A stretch of 64,000 nucleotides of DNA, from contig NC_008268.1 in assembly GCF_000014565.1 (NCBI RefSeq), positions 2,728,001 to 2,792,000 of the forward strand. Reading direction: 5' to 3'. Every line of letters begins with the position of its first letter. The first letter of the stretch is position 1. Source of the DNA: Rhodococcus jostii RHA1 (GTDB taxonomy: Bacteria > Actinomycetota > Actinomycetes > Mycobacteriales > Mycobacteriaceae). The translations under genes were made by a program, and so were the position numbers. A model generated the notes under the pieces. The model did not search any database and was not told the DNA's origin. It was given only the letters and a program-made list of their open reading frames with translations. This document shows, piece after piece, positions 36,690 to 45,791 of the stretch.

Positions 36690-37580
36690 GTGATGCGAGA
36701 GGGCAGTATCCGGGTCGGCGACCGGACCATCACGTATCTCGAAGCCGGTGACCCGGGCGGACCACTCGTGCTGCACAACCACGGCGGACCCTCGAGCCGA
36801 CTGGAGGCCGAGCTGTTCGATTCGCATGCGAAGGCCAACGGACTGAGATTCGTGTGCGCGGACAGGCCTGGCATCGGCGGGTCCGATCCTCAACCGGGCC
36901 GCACCTTCGAAGGCTGGACCGATGACCTCCTGTTGCTGGCCGACTCCTTCGGCGCACAGCGATTCGCGGTGACCGGCTGGTCCGAGGGTGGACCGTGGGC
37001 CCTGGCGGCCGCCGCGTATCTGGACCCCGCGCGCCTGGTGAATGTCGTGTGCATCGCCGGTGGCAATTACGGAACGTTCGGATCGAACTGGGCCGCCAAG
37101 TATCTCAGCAGCGTCGACGCGCTGGGCGGCCGCCTGGAACTTCACTTCCACCCTGGTTTCACACTGATGTACGACGTGCTCGGTATCAGTGCCACCCACT
37201 TCGCGGACCGCTACGCGAAGGCGATCACGCAGTCGGCGTGCACCGCGGATCGGGAGGTGCTGTCTGACGAGAAGGTCCTCGACGCGTTCCTGAGGGCAGG
37301 GCGCGAGTGCTTTCGGCATGGCGCGGACGGACTCGTCGTCGACGCCACGATGCTCTACAAGGCCTGGCCGTTCGACATGACGAAAGTGACGCGCCCCGTG
37401 CACTTCTGGCAGGGCAGCGCTGACACCCTGGTGCCTGAGATCATCAACAAGACGGTAGCGGACAAGACTCCCGGCGCTGTCTGGCACCCGATCAGCGGTG
37501 GTGGTCATTTCATTGCCGTCAGTCACGCGAACGACATTCTCGCACTGGTGGCGAACGATCTTGCGCCAGTGCAAAACTAA
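36690..37580 (+). CDS. alpha/beta hydrolase
   Basis: The 296-residue hydrolase has oxyanion region HNHGGPSSRLEAELF near residue 30, CADRPGIGGSDPQPGRT near 57, nucleophile elbow GWSEGGPWALAAA near 95 (Ser97), and a His in GGGHFIAVSHANDI near 275. The HGGPSSR and GWSEGGPW pattern resembles proline-iminopeptidase-like or epoxide-hydrolase-like actinobacterial hydrolases, but the substrate is not clear. It ends 9 bp before the convergent membrane-protein gene. Confidence 0.84.
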   Translation: MMREGSIRVGDRTITYLEAGDPGGPLVLHNHGGPSSRLEAELFDSHAKANGLRFVCADRPGIGGSDPQPGRTFEGWTDDLLLLADSFGAQRFAVTGWSEGGPWALAAAAYLDPARLVNVVCIAGGNYGTFGSNWAAKYLSSVDALGGRLELHFHPGFTLMYDVLGISATHFADRYAKAITQSACTADREVLSDEKVLDAFLRAGRECFRHGADGLVVDATMLYKAWPFDMTKVTRPVHFWQGSADTLVPEIINKTVADKTPGAVWHPISGGGHFIAVSHANDILALVANDLAPVQN

Positions 37581-37589
37581 TCCTCTCCG

Positions 37590-38045
37590 TCAGGCCGGGA
37601 CTTCTCGAGCGTCGAGCCGAGTCTGGTAGAACAGCACCGTCACGGAGACGACCGCTTCGAGTGCGGCCGTCGCGAGTGCCGCCGCCATCGGAGTCGACAT
37701 CGAATGACCCATCGGAGCCGACGCCGCCGCGTGCATCGCGTGCCCGTGGTGGCCGCCGCCACCGGATCCGGGACTCATCACGGTGACGTGCAACGCGATC
37801 ATGCCGACGTTCATCAGCGCGACGAGACCCCAATCCCGGTGCGATCCGCGCATCCACAGGTGCCGCGCGCAGTACAGGCATCCGAAGATCATCGCGACGG
37901 TCACCAGGCCGACCATCGGCGACGACGTCGCATGCTCACCGAGCGACGCGGCGTGGAGCCCTGCCGCGGCCACCGCGAGGACCGCGGCCGCCCGCCGCAA
38001 CCAATGACTGGTGCGGCGGGCGATCGGAGAAAAGACGGCGGACAC
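37590..38045 (-). CDS. four-helix membrane protein with a His/Met-rich loop, coupled to the copper amine oxidase
   Basis: The 151-residue protein begins VSAVFSPIARRTSHWLRRAAAVLAVAAAGLHAASL and has four hydrophobic segments (about 18-35, 44-60, 71-90, 118-140). Between the third and fourth lies SGGGGHHGHAMHAAASAPMGHSM, rich in His and Met, residues suited to copper binding. The GTG start at 38045 is 5 bp after the copper amine oxidase stop, so it is translationally coupled. I do not recognise a family. Copper handling for the oxidase is a reasonable inference; a plain metal-tolerance role is the alternative. Confidence 0.72.
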   Translation of the reverse strand: MSAVFSPIARRTSHWLRRAAAVLAVAAAGLHAASLGEHATSSPMVGLVTVAMIFGCLYCARHLWMRGSHRDWGLVALMNVGMIALHVTVMSPGSGGGGHHGHAMHAAASAPMGHSMSTPMAAALATAALEAVVSVTVLFYQTRLDAREVPA

Positions 38046-38050
38046 GACTT

Positions 38051-39997
38051 CTAGCCTTCGCAGCAGTGCTTCGCGGTGCTCGCCGGCACGTCCAGCGCGG
38101 GGTTGCGGTCGAAGAATCCGACCGGCTTCAGCGTGAACCCGGCATAGTCGACCGGCATGACCGGCCAGTCCTCGGGCCGGGGGAAGTGCGTCAGCCCGAA
38201 CGTGTGCCACAGCACCAGGTCTTCGCCCTCGATGTCCCGGTTGCCCGCCACGAACGTCGGCAGGCCCGCCTGTCCCGGGTGCTGGTTGACGAAGTCGCCT
38301 GCGGGATAACGCTCGGACTCGTCGTATTGCGTGACCCACAGGTGCTTGGTCGCGAACGCGGCGCGGGAGGCGATCGAACTGGACGGGTCCGCCAGGAGCA
38401 CCGGCTGACCTTCGGGGTGCAGCGCGTACCCGACGTCCTGCCCCAGCCGGTTCTGCTTGGTGGGATTGGTGATGTGCCAGACCCGGGCCTTGAGGTTGTC
38501 GGCGGTGCGTTGCCCCTCTGATTCGGTGGTCAGCTTGGTCTTCTGGCAGCGGAAGGCATTGCCCCACGGGTTCTCCGGACCCATCGGGACGGGCACGGCA
38601 TCCACTTCCTCGACGGTGTTCACGTTGCCGTCGACGGCCATGTCGAGCCGGGCGGAGAAGAGGTGCTGGTGGAACGGGGCGCCGAGCCCGGGTGCCATCT
38701 GGGTGGAGAATCCCTCGGCGCCGCGGTAGGCGGAGGTGAAGACGATTCCGGTGGCCTTCGCCTCGAGTTCGATGGTGCCGTCGAGGTAGAGGTACCAGTA
38801 GAACCCGTAGTCGTAGTTGCCGATGGTGAGGAAGAACGAGATGACGAGGCGGCGCGAGCGGCGCGTCTCGGTCATGCCGTTGAACATGTCCGTGTGCTTC
38901 CACAGGACACCGTAATCCTCCTCGTGGAGGCAGATCGCGTTCTTCATGACGCGCGGGTCACCGGACTCGTCGGCGATCGTGACGTCGAAGTACTGGATCT
39001 CGCCGAGGCAGTCGCAGCCGAGTTCGAGCGAGTTGGTGTACCGGCCGAACAGGTACTCACCCTGGTCGAAGTAGTTCTGCCAGTACCGGACCGGGGACGG
39101 ATCGGCGTAGGGAACCACCATCTCGGCGATCGAGGCACGATAGATCACGGGACGTTCCACTCCCCCGTCGTCGAACGAGAGCTGGTGCAGCGTCAGGCCC
39201 TCGCGCACATCGAAACCGAAGCGGAACTTCCAGTCGGCCCACGTGATCTCGTTGCCGTCGACGGAGAAGCTGGCGCCCTCGGGTTGAGTGATCTCGATCG
39301 GCTTGAGGTCGGTGCGGGTGGTTGTCGCGTGCGGTTCGGCGTTCCATTCGCCGCGCTCGGCGGGCACGGGAAGCTCGATCTCGTCGACCACCTTCACGAC
39401 GCGACGCGCGGTGAGATCGACGTAGGCCACGACCCCGTCGATGGGGTGCGCCCACGGCAGGTCCGCCTTGTCCTCCTGGTGGAAGGCGAGGACGCGGACG
39501 ATGCGGTGCCCGACCTCGTCCTCGTGACCGAACACGCCCGCCGACAGGGGAACCGCCCGGACCTTCGACGGTTCGATGCCGCGCTTGGACATCGCCGCGA
39601 GCCAGTCGGAGCTGCCGAGCAGGAACGCCTCGATGTCCTCGAACTCCTCGTCGAGGATCGGCACGTGGCCGTCGGTGGCGGAATCGACAGTAGTCGAGCT
39701 GATCACGCGGTTCTCCGTCACCGACACGACGAGGTCGGTGCCGATGCCGGTGGAGCGGTCGAGCAGCAGGATCCGGGCGCGTCGCTCGATCGGGTCGCCC
39801 GCGGTGAACGCGAGGACCGTCGACTTGTGCGGCTCGGCAAGCGCGACGAAGACGAAGCGCACGTTCTCGCCGATCAGCCCTTCGTCGGTGAGGAGTGCCT
39901 TCGCCGAACGGATCTCGTCCGCAGACAACGGAGTGAGCGGATGATCCGGGGCGGCGGAACCGACGGTGGCCGGGGTCTCGGTGGTGGCGGTACTCAT
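38051..39997 (-). CDS. copper-containing primary amine oxidase
   Basis: Oxidises primary amines to aldehyde, NH3 and H2O2 using topaquinone and copper. The 648 residues are close to Arthrobacter phenylethylamine/histamine oxidases. The topaquinone precursor is Tyr395 in TIGNYDYGFYWY. Copper ligands include the HQHLFSARLDMAVDG His pair near residue 445 and a later His in LVLWHTFGLTHFPRPEDWP near 605. There is no signal peptide. The tail KHCCEG carries two adjacent cysteines. ATG 39997 overlaps the permease stop (ATGA); the much longer reading frame upstream is a shadow. The neighbouring aldehyde dehydrogenase would take the product. Confidence 0.94.
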   Translation of the reverse strand: MSTATTETPATVGSAAPDHPLTPLSADEIRSAKALLTDEGLIGENVRFVFVALAEPHKSTVLAFTAGDPIERRARILLLDRSTGIGTDLVVSVTENRVISSTTVDSATDGHVPILDEEFEDIEAFLLGSSDWLAAMSKRGIEPSKVRAVPLSAGVFGHEDEVGHRIVRVLAFHQEDKADLPWAHPIDGVVAYVDLTARRVVKVVDEIELPVPAERGEWNAEPHATTTRTDLKPIEITQPEGASFSVDGNEITWADWKFRFGFDVREGLTLHQLSFDDGGVERPVIYRASIAEMVVPYADPSPVRYWQNYFDQGEYLFGRYTNSLELGCDCLGEIQYFDVTIADESGDPRVMKNAICLHEEDYGVLWKHTDMFNGMTETRRSRRLVISFFLTIGNYDYGFYWYLYLDGTIELEAKATGIVFTSAYRGAEGFSTQMAPGLGAPFHQHLFSARLDMAVDGNVNTVEEVDAVPVPMGPENPWGNAFRCQKTKLTTESEGQRTADNLKARVWHITNPTKQNRLGQDVGYALHPEGQPVLLADPSSSIASRAAFATKHLWVTQYDESERYPAGDFVNQHPGQAGLPTFVAGNRDIEGEDLVLWHTFGLTHFPRPEDWPVMPVDYAGFTLKPVGFFDRNPALDVPASTAKHCCEG

Positions 39998-41484
39998 CGT
40001 GCGATCTCCTTGTCGATGATGGTGTCGTTCGTGTCGTGCTGCGGTAGAGCGGTGTCGTGGCGTGCGGCGTGGGGTCGGAGTACGGCGACGGCTGCCCCGC
40101 CGGCGAAGGTTCCGACGAGCAGGACCCCGATGACGGCGGCGAGAGTGCTCGACCCGCCGACGAGAAGGGGAAGGTTGGCGACGGTCATGATCAGGAGCCC
40201 GGCCAGGCCGACGAGGCCGAGCAGGGGTGCGATGACGGTGTTCCACACCCGCCGGTCCACCCGCGTCCTGCCGAAGTAGACGAGGACGGCCACGGAGGTC
40301 AGGGTCATCAGTGCGACGATGCCGACCGAGGACACGCCGGCGAACCAGGCGAACACCTCGGTCACCGGGTCGAGTCCGGCGACGGCGGACGCGGCGATCA
40401 GGACGAGAGCGGATGCCGTCTGCACGACCGATGCGATGTACGGCGACGCGTGCTTGGCGTGCGAGCGGCCGCATCCCGCGGGCAGGGCCGCACTGTTCCC
40501 GAGGGAGAAGATGTACCGGGAAAGCACGTTGTGGAAGGACAGCAGGGCCGCGAACAGGCTCGTGATCAGGAAGATCTGAACCAGGTCGCCGGCGATCGCG
40601 CCCACATAGCGGGTGGCGGTCTCGGTGATCATCCCTTCCGGATTCTCGGTCGCGATGGCCACGGCACCCTCGTCGCCCCACGCACTGACCATCGCCCAGC
40701 TCGACAGTGCGTAGAAACCGCCGATGACCAGCAACGCCAGGTAGGTGGCCCGGGGGATGGTGCGGCCCGGGTCGCGGGCCTCGTCACGGAAGACGGCGGT
40801 GGCCTCGAATCCGATGTACCCGGCGATGGCGAAGATCAGTGCGATGCCGGGTGCTCCGGAGAAGAACTCGGCGGGGTGGAACGCCGCCGTCGAGAATCCT
40901 TCGTCGCCGCCGCCCCGGACGATGACGGCGGCGTCGATGACGAGGACGATTCCGACCTCGCAGACGAGCAGTACGCCGAGCACCTTGCCGGACAGGTCGA
41001 TGTGCCGGTATCCGAGGATCGCAACCACGGCCGTCACAGCCAGGGCCCACACGTACCAGGGAAGTTCGGGGCCGCCGTGAGCGGTGACGAAATCGTTGAC
41101 GGCGGCTCCGATGTATCCGTACACCGCACCCTGGACTGCCGTGTAGGACAGCAACGCGAGGAATGCGGAGCCGAGACCGGCATGCCGGCCCAGGCCCTGC
41201 GTGATGTAGGTGTAGAACGCGCCGGCGCCGGGGAGGTGCTTGGCCATCGCCGTGAATCCGACGGCGAAGAACAGCAGCACCACCGTGCAGACGATGTACG
41301 ACGCGGGATAGGCGGCACCGTTGCCCGCTGCGATGCCCAGCGGGACGGTTCCGGCGATCACGGTCAACGGGGCCGCCGCCGCGACGACCATGAACACGAT
41401 GGCACCCGGACCGAGGGTGCCTGCCAGTCTGCGAGTGGCGCCGTCGCTGACCGCACTCGAGTGCGTGGGGGCGTTGGTTGTCAT
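39994..41484 (-). CDS. APC-superfamily amine/amino-acid permease
   Basis: Uptake permease of 496 residues with about 12-14 membrane segments. The conserved APC N-terminal region is LAGTLGPGAIVFMVVAAAAPLTVIAGTVPLGIAAGNG, and IFAIAGYIGFEATAVFRDEARDPGRTIPRATYLALL near residues 215-250 is the family consensus. It is translationally coupled to the copper amine oxidase by a 4-bp overlap, so it most likely imports that enzyme's amine substrate. An inverted repeat with ATTCTCATT-type half-sites lies 121 bp upstream of its start. Confidence 0.92.
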   Translation of the reverse strand: MTTNAPTHSSAVSDGATRRLAGTLGPGAIVFMVVAAAAPLTVIAGTVPLGIAAGNGAAYPASYIVCTVVLLFFAVGFTAMAKHLPGAGAFYTYITQGLGRHAGLGSAFLALLSYTAVQGAVYGYIGAAVNDFVTAHGGPELPWYVWALAVTAVVAILGYRHIDLSGKVLGVLLVCEVGIVLVIDAAVIVRGGGDEGFSTAAFHPAEFFSGAPGIALIFAIAGYIGFEATAVFRDEARDPGRTIPRATYLALLVIGGFYALSSWAMVSAWGDEGAVAIATENPEGMITETATRYVGAIAGDLVQIFLITSLFAALLSFHNVLSRYIFSLGNSAALPAGCGRSHAKHASPYIASVVQTASALVLIAASAVAGLDPVTEVFAWFAGVSSVGIVALMTLTSVAVLVYFGRTRVDRRVWNTVIAPLLGLVGLAGLLIMTVANLPLLVGGSSTLAAVIGVLLVGTFAGGAAVAVLRPHAARHDTALPQHDTNDTIIDKEIAR

Positions 41485-41604
41485 GGCTTCCTTCGACTTT
41501 CACGAGGAGAGGGTCTGCGTGGAGGATCCGCGGTGAGCTCTGGAACGAGCATGTGACTGCGAGTTGTCGGCGCAGTTGCCGCTGCGTCACAGTCCGTCGA
41601 CAGC

Positions 41605-41636
41605 AAATGAGAACGCACGCAGGACGATTCTCATTT
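41605..41636. promoter_or_regulatory. inverted ATTCTCATT box upstream of the permease-oxidase operon
   Basis: AAATGAGAA (41605-41613) and TTCTCATTT (41628-41636) are perfect 9-bp arms separated by 14 bp, in the 170-bp gap between the aldehyde dehydrogenase and permease genes. The right arm is part of ATTCTCATTTCGA, the box that also occurs three times in the divergent region at 43325-43458. It is low in GC for a terminator and lacks a T-run, so it is better read as an operator. Confidence 0.6.
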
Positions 41637-41654
41637 CGAGTCCGGTCGAGGAAT

Positions 41655-43163
41655 CTAGAGTGCGATGTTGACGGACTTGCTCTGGGTGTATTCGGCGATG
41701 GCGCCTTCACCGAGTTCGCGTCCCCACCCGGACTGCTTGTAGCCGCCGAACGGAAGCGCCGTGTCGAACGCATTGTGGCAGTTCACCCACACCGTGCCCG
41801 CCTTGATCTCGGCGGCCACCTCGTGGGCGCGGGACACGTCCCGGGTCCACACGCTGGCGGCGAGGCCGTAGGGGGTGTCGTTGGCGGCCGCGCGGACGCC
41901 TTCCTCCCGGTTGAACGGCACCGCCACCGCGACCGGGCCGAAGATCTCCTCCTGGTACACGCTGAAGTCGCGGTTCACGTCGACCAGCAGGGTGGGCTCG
42001 ACGTAGAAGCCGGTGTCGCCGTGCCGGTGCCCACCGGAGAGCGCGCGGGCACCGTCGGCGAGTCCGGCGTCGATGTATCCGGTGACCTTGCCCAACTGCT
42101 CCTGGGAGATCAGCGGGCCGACGTCGTTGGTGGGGTCGAGCCCAGGCCCGATCTTCTGCGACTTCGCGAAATCGGCTACACCGGAGGTGAATTCGTCGAA
42201 GATCCGGTCTTCGACGAGCAGGCGCGTTCCGGCCGTGCAGGCCTGGCCGTGGTTGAACAGGAACCCGCCGGCCACGCCGGGGATCGCAGCCTCGAGGTCG
42301 GCGTCGGAGAAGATCACCTGCGGGCTCTTGCCACCGAGTTCGAGGGACACCTTCTTCAGGTTCCCCGACGCGGCATTGACGATCTTCTTTCCGACCTCGG
42401 TCGAACCGGTGAACGCGACCTTGTCGACGTCGTCGTGACTCGACAGCGCCGCGCCGATGTCGCCGAAACCGGTGAGCACGTTGAACACGCCGTCGGGGAC
42501 GCCGGCCTCGGCGATCACCTCGGCGAGGAGCAACGCGGTGAGCGGGGTCTGCTCCGCAGGCTTGAGGATCATGGTGTTCGAGCAGGTCAGCGCGGGCGCC
42601 ACCTTGAACGCAGCCATCACCAGCGGGAAGTTCCACGGGATGATCTGTGCGCACACACCGACCGGTTCACGGGTGGTGAAGGCGTGGAAACGTGCTCCGG
42701 GCGCCCACGGCACCGACACGGGGATGGTGCGGCCCTCGATCTTGGTGGCCCAGCCGGCGTAGTAGAAGAAGATCTCCGCTGCCCACGTCACGTCGACGGC
42801 CTTCGCCACCGCCACGGACTTGCCGTTGTCGATCGACTCGAGCTGCGCGAACTGATCGGCCCGGGCCAGGATCCCCTCGCCGATCTTCCAGAGGATCCGC
42901 TGACGTTCCGCGGGGGTGAGCGAGCGCCACGGCCCGGATTCGAAGGCCCGCCGGGCCGCCGCTACCGCCCGGTCCACGTCTTCGATTCCGGCGTGCGGCA
43001 CTGTCGTGATCACCTGTCCGGTGGCGGGATCGACCGTCTCGAACGTCCTGCCCGACGCCGAGTCCACCCATCGGCCGTCGACGAACATGCGCTTCGGCGA
43101 CGAAACGAAGTCGACGACCCGGGGGTCGAGTCCGGCTGGGGTGTGAACGACTGCAGTCATCAT
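41655..43163 (-). CDS. aldehyde dehydrogenase (betaine/phenylacetaldehyde type)
   Basis: NAD(P)-dependent oxidation of an aldehyde to the acid; here probably the aldehyde made by the amine oxidase. The 502 residues show IIPWNFPLVMAAFKVAPAL, the Lys in MILKPAEQTPLTALLLAE, cofactor loop FTGSTEVGKKI, the general base in SLELGGKSPQVIFSDAD, and the nucleophile in NHGQACTAGTRLL. The C-terminal NCHNAFDTALPFGGYKQSGWGREL is typical of class 1/2 enzymes. It is transcribed alone or as the first gene of the minus-strand amine cluster. The start may be 43163 or 43160. Confidence 0.94.
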   Translation of the reverse strand: MMTAVVHTPAGLDPRVVDFVSSPKRMFVDGRWVDSASGRTFETVDPATGQVITTVPHAGIEDVDRAVAAARRAFESGPWRSLTPAERQRILWKIGEGILARADQFAQLESIDNGKSVAVAKAVDVTWAAEIFFYYAGWATKIEGRTIPVSVPWAPGARFHAFTTREPVGVCAQIIPWNFPLVMAAFKVAPALTCSNTMILKPAEQTPLTALLLAEVIAEAGVPDGVFNVLTGFGDIGAALSSHDDVDKVAFTGSTEVGKKIVNAASGNLKKVSLELGGKSPQVIFSDADLEAAIPGVAGGFLFNHGQACTAGTRLLVEDRIFDEFTSGVADFAKSQKIGPGLDPTNDVGPLISQEQLGKVTGYIDAGLADGARALSGGHRHGDTGFYVEPTLLVDVNRDFSVYQEEIFGPVAVAVPFNREEGVRAAANDTPYGLAASVWTRDVSRAHEVAAEIKAGTVWVNCHNAFDTALPFGGYKQSGWGRELGEGAIAEYTQSKSVNIAL

Positions 43164-43582
43164 GTCCTCTTCGGTGGAGTGAATGAATCTGTGAATGAAT
43201 CCGGCTTCTGCAGAACACTTTTGGCGGATGAGTTCACCTCGTCGTGCTGCGGCCTGAACCCACGATAAACCCCGGATGTGTCGCCGGTCACTACTAAATC
43301 CGGATGGGAATCAGCGGCTGCGGCATTCTCATTCGACTTTTCCGGCCGCCGCGCCGCCGATTCTCATTCCGGCTTTTCGGGTCGGTGCAGCTGATCCGCC
43401 GTGTGCGGCGTCGCAGGCCCCGGAATCGGGAACGAATTCCCCGGCCATTCTCATTCGAGGTGATCGAAAATTAATTCCGATCGGCGCATCGCGCTCGTCT
43501 CCTGCGCTAGCGTGCAACTCATGCAGCCCCGGGTTGATCACTCGCGCTGGACCGGCCGGAAAGTGTGGAGAGCAGGTGCGTG
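43164..43582. promoter_or_regulatory. divergent regulatory region with three ATTCTCATTC boxes
   Basis: No gene is seen in these 419 bp between the aldehyde dehydrogenase and the second permease. Three same-orientation copies of ATTCTCATTC lie at 43325-43334, 43360-43369 and 43447-43456. The first and third continue with GA and the second with CGG. The first two are 35 bp apart, then 87 bp to the third. A fourth copy, with an inverted partner, is at 41605-41636. The adjacent IclR regulator is the obvious candidate ligand. Lower-GC patches near 43170-43230 and 43255-43300 could hold the promoters. Confidence 0.6.
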
Positions 43583-45037
43583 GTGTCCGGTACACCGAGA
43601 ATCAGAACTAGATCACCGGTCGCCGGTCTCGAGCGGGCGCGTCTGAGTTTCGTCCAGGTGCTCGGACAGTCCGTGTCCGCGGTCGCACCGTCGGCCGTGA
43701 TGGTCACTTTGCCTGCTCTCGTCATACCCGACGCGGGCCGGGCCACCATCGCGGTGTTCGTCGCGGCGGCGATTCTGATGACGGCGGTCGGCTACTGCAT
43801 CGGACAGTTCGCCACCCGCATGGTGGCGGTCAGCGGTCTCTACAGCTACATCGTGAAGGGACTCGGGCCGGTGCCCGGTTTCGGCGGGGGCTGGTCGCTG
43901 CTCGTCGGCTACGCGGCCGCGGCCATGGCGAGCACGCTCGGTGCCGCGAGTTACCTCGCCGCGCTGCTCGGGCGAGTCGGGCTTCCGGCGGGGACGCCTC
44001 TCATCGCGGTCCTCGCCGCGATCGTCGGGCTTCTCGCCCTTCTCCTGATGGTCCGGGGCGTGACACTGTCGGCGCGGATCATGCTGGCCATCGAGGTGTT
44101 CGCGATCGTGGCCGCCTCCGCCGCGCTGGTGGTCGCGTTCGTGCAATCGGTTCGCGAAGGCGCGACCCCGACCGCGGGCGGCGCGAAATCGGGTTCCGCG
44201 GTCGGGTTCGCCGTGCTGCTCGCGATCACGTCGTTCGTCGGTTTCGAGAGTGCGGGCACGGTGGCGCGGGAAGCCCGCAACCCGTTCGTCGCCGTCCCGC
44301 GCGCCATCCGGTGGACCCCCATCGCCCTGGGCGTTCTCTACGTGTTCGCGGCCGCCCTGCAGTTGCCGGAGCCGGTGCGGCAGGGAGTCGATTCGCTGCC
44401 GATCGTCCTCACCTTGCCCGACCCGTCGGGCGCCGGTTCGTCGGCGCTGTCGATCGTCATGGAACTCGGCATCACCGCCTCCTGGTTCGCATGCGTCCTC
44501 GGTTCGACGACGGCGCTGTCGCGGACCCTGTTCGCGATGGGACGCGAAGGGGTGGTCCCGAGCGTGTTCGGCCGGACGCACCACAGGTTCCACACCCCGC
44601 ACGTGGCATTGACGGCGGCGATGCCGGTCGTCGTCGCGGTGCCCGTCCTCTACTTGTTCGTCAGCGGTTCGAGCCGCGAAGTCCTGATCGGACTCCTCGC
44701 CGTGTCCGCCCACGGTTACGTCCTCGCGTACGTGCTGCTGTGCGTCGCGACGCCGGCGTTCCTCCGGCGGATCGGCGAACTCACTCGGCTTCCCCTGATC
44801 ATCGGTGTGCTGACGGCGACGGCGATGGTCGCCCTGGTCGGGTGGGCGGCGTTCTCGCGCACGTATGTCGCGGGCGCGGCGACCGCCGTCTACGTGCTTC
44901 TGATGCTTGTCGGCGCCGCGGTCTTCGCGATCCGCGCCAGGAGATCCCCCGGAATCGGAGAACGGATGGGTGTGTACGACGAGGCCGTGGCCGAAGACCT
45001 GCTGGGCCGGTACCGCCCGTGGGAGGTCCGCCGGTGA
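43583..45037 (+). CDS. second APC-superfamily permease
   Basis: Membrane transporter of about 484 residues with 12 or more membrane helices. The APC N-terminal consensus reads LSFVQVLGQSVSAVAPSAVMVTLPALVIPDAGRATIAV, and VLLAITSFVGFESAGTVAREARNPFVAVPRAIRWTPIALG near residue 220 is the family core. A ~30-residue cytoplasmic tail ends GRYRPWEVRR. GTG codons at 43565, 43580 and 43583 are all possible; GGAG at 43567 favours the later pair. It overlaps the IclR gene by 4 bp. With the first permease, the locus has two transporters for one catabolic route. Confidence 0.88.
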   Translation: MSGTPRIRTRSPVAGLERARLSFVQVLGQSVSAVAPSAVMVTLPALVIPDAGRATIAVFVAAAILMTAVGYCIGQFATRMVAVSGLYSYIVKGLGPVPGFGGGWSLLVGYAAAAMASTLGAASYLAALLGRVGLPAGTPLIAVLAAIVGLLALLLMVRGVTLSARIMLAIEVFAIVAASAALVVAFVQSVREGATPTAGGAKSGSAVGFAVLLAITSFVGFESAGTVAREARNPFVAVPRAIRWTPIALGVLYVFAAALQLPEPVRQGVDSLPIVLTLPDPSGAGSSALSIVMELGITASWFACVLGSTTALSRTLFAMGREGVVPSVFGRTHHRFHTPHVALTAAMPVVVAVPVLYLFVSGSSREVLIGLLAVSAHGYVLAYVLLCVATPAFLRRIGELTRLPLIIGVLTATAMVALVGWAAFSRTYVAGAATAVYVLLMLVGAAVFAIRARRSPGIGERMGVYDEAVAEDLLGRYRPWEVRR

Positions 45038-45789
45038 GCGCCGACGACAGAGCCCTGTCGGGGCGGCAGCCGAAGGCCGTCACCAGCGCGCTGCGGGTGC
45101 TCGAGGAGGTGGCCCGGGCCGGCTCGGGTGTGACCGCGAAAGACATCGCGGCCCGCCTGTCGATGCCGTCGGCGACCACGTATCGACTGCTCAACATTCT
45201 CGTGGGCGAAGGCTATGTGGTGCGGCTCCCCGACCTGTCCGGGTTCGCGCTGGGCCAGAAGATCGGGATCCTCGTCGACGCCGCCGTCGTGCCCACCGTG
45301 TGTGCGGCGGCGCGTGAGGTTCTCGCCGAACTACGACTGTCGGTGCGCTTCGGAGTCCACCTGTTCTACTACACCAACGTGGCCGTCCGCACAGCCGACG
45401 CCGACCCCGAATACCCGCCGCCGGAGGACGAGTCGTTTCTCAACCAGCACCTCTACGCGTGCGCGGTCGGCAAACTCCTTCTCGCGGAGAAGTCGGAACT
45501 CGAATCCGTGATTCCGCGGTGGGAGCCACGGGCGCTGACGGCCCGCACGATCGTCGCGCGGAGCGAGCTGCTCGCGAATCTGGACCTGATCCGAAGCGAG
45601 GGCTTCGCCACCCAACTCGCGGAGCTCCGGGACGCGTCGGCCTGCGTCGCGGTCCCCCTCCGGTCCGGCACGGGCGCACTCGTCGGCAGTCTCGCCCTGT
45701 CGGGACACGTCGATCACGAACACCTCATGCTGCGCCACGTCCCGTCGCTGCGCGAGCACGCGGAACGACTGGCCCCGCTGATGGCGTAG
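45034..45789 (+). CDS. IclR-family regulator of the amine locus
   Basis: The 251-residue protein starts at a GTG that overlaps the permease stop (GTGA). N-terminal winged helix: VTSALRVLEEVARAGSGVTAKDIAARLSMPSATTYRLLNILVGEGYVVRLPD. C-terminal effector domain: a central CAVGKLLLAE motif and FATQLAELRDASACVAVPLRSG. It is the only regulator in the amine cluster, so it probably reads the repeated ATTCTCATT boxes and responds to an amine-derived acid or aldehyde. The upstream longer reading frame (from 44311) is a shadow of the permease gene. Confidence 0.88.
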   Translation: MSADDRALSGRQPKAVTSALRVLEEVARAGSGVTAKDIAARLSMPSATTYRLLNILVGEGYVVRLPDLSGFALGQKIGILVDAAVVPTVCAAAREVLAELRLSVRFGVHLFYYTNVAVRTADADPEYPPPEDESFLNQHLYACAVGKLLLAEKSELESVIPRWEPRALTARTIVARSELLANLDLIRSEGFATQLAELRDASACVAVPLRSGTGALVGSLALSGHVDHEHLMLRHVPSLREHAERLAPLMA

Positions 45790-45791
45790 CG

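Noticed and set aside
40057..41556. 499-codon plus-strand frame opposite the amine permease
   Set aside because: Gly/Asp/Arg/Gln-rich antisense of a membrane protein; no motif.
41605..41636. Inverted repeat read as the terminator of the aldehyde dehydrogenase gene
   Set aside because: The arms are AT-rich, the loop is long and there is no T-run; the half-site recurs in the divergent promoter region, so an operator is more likely.
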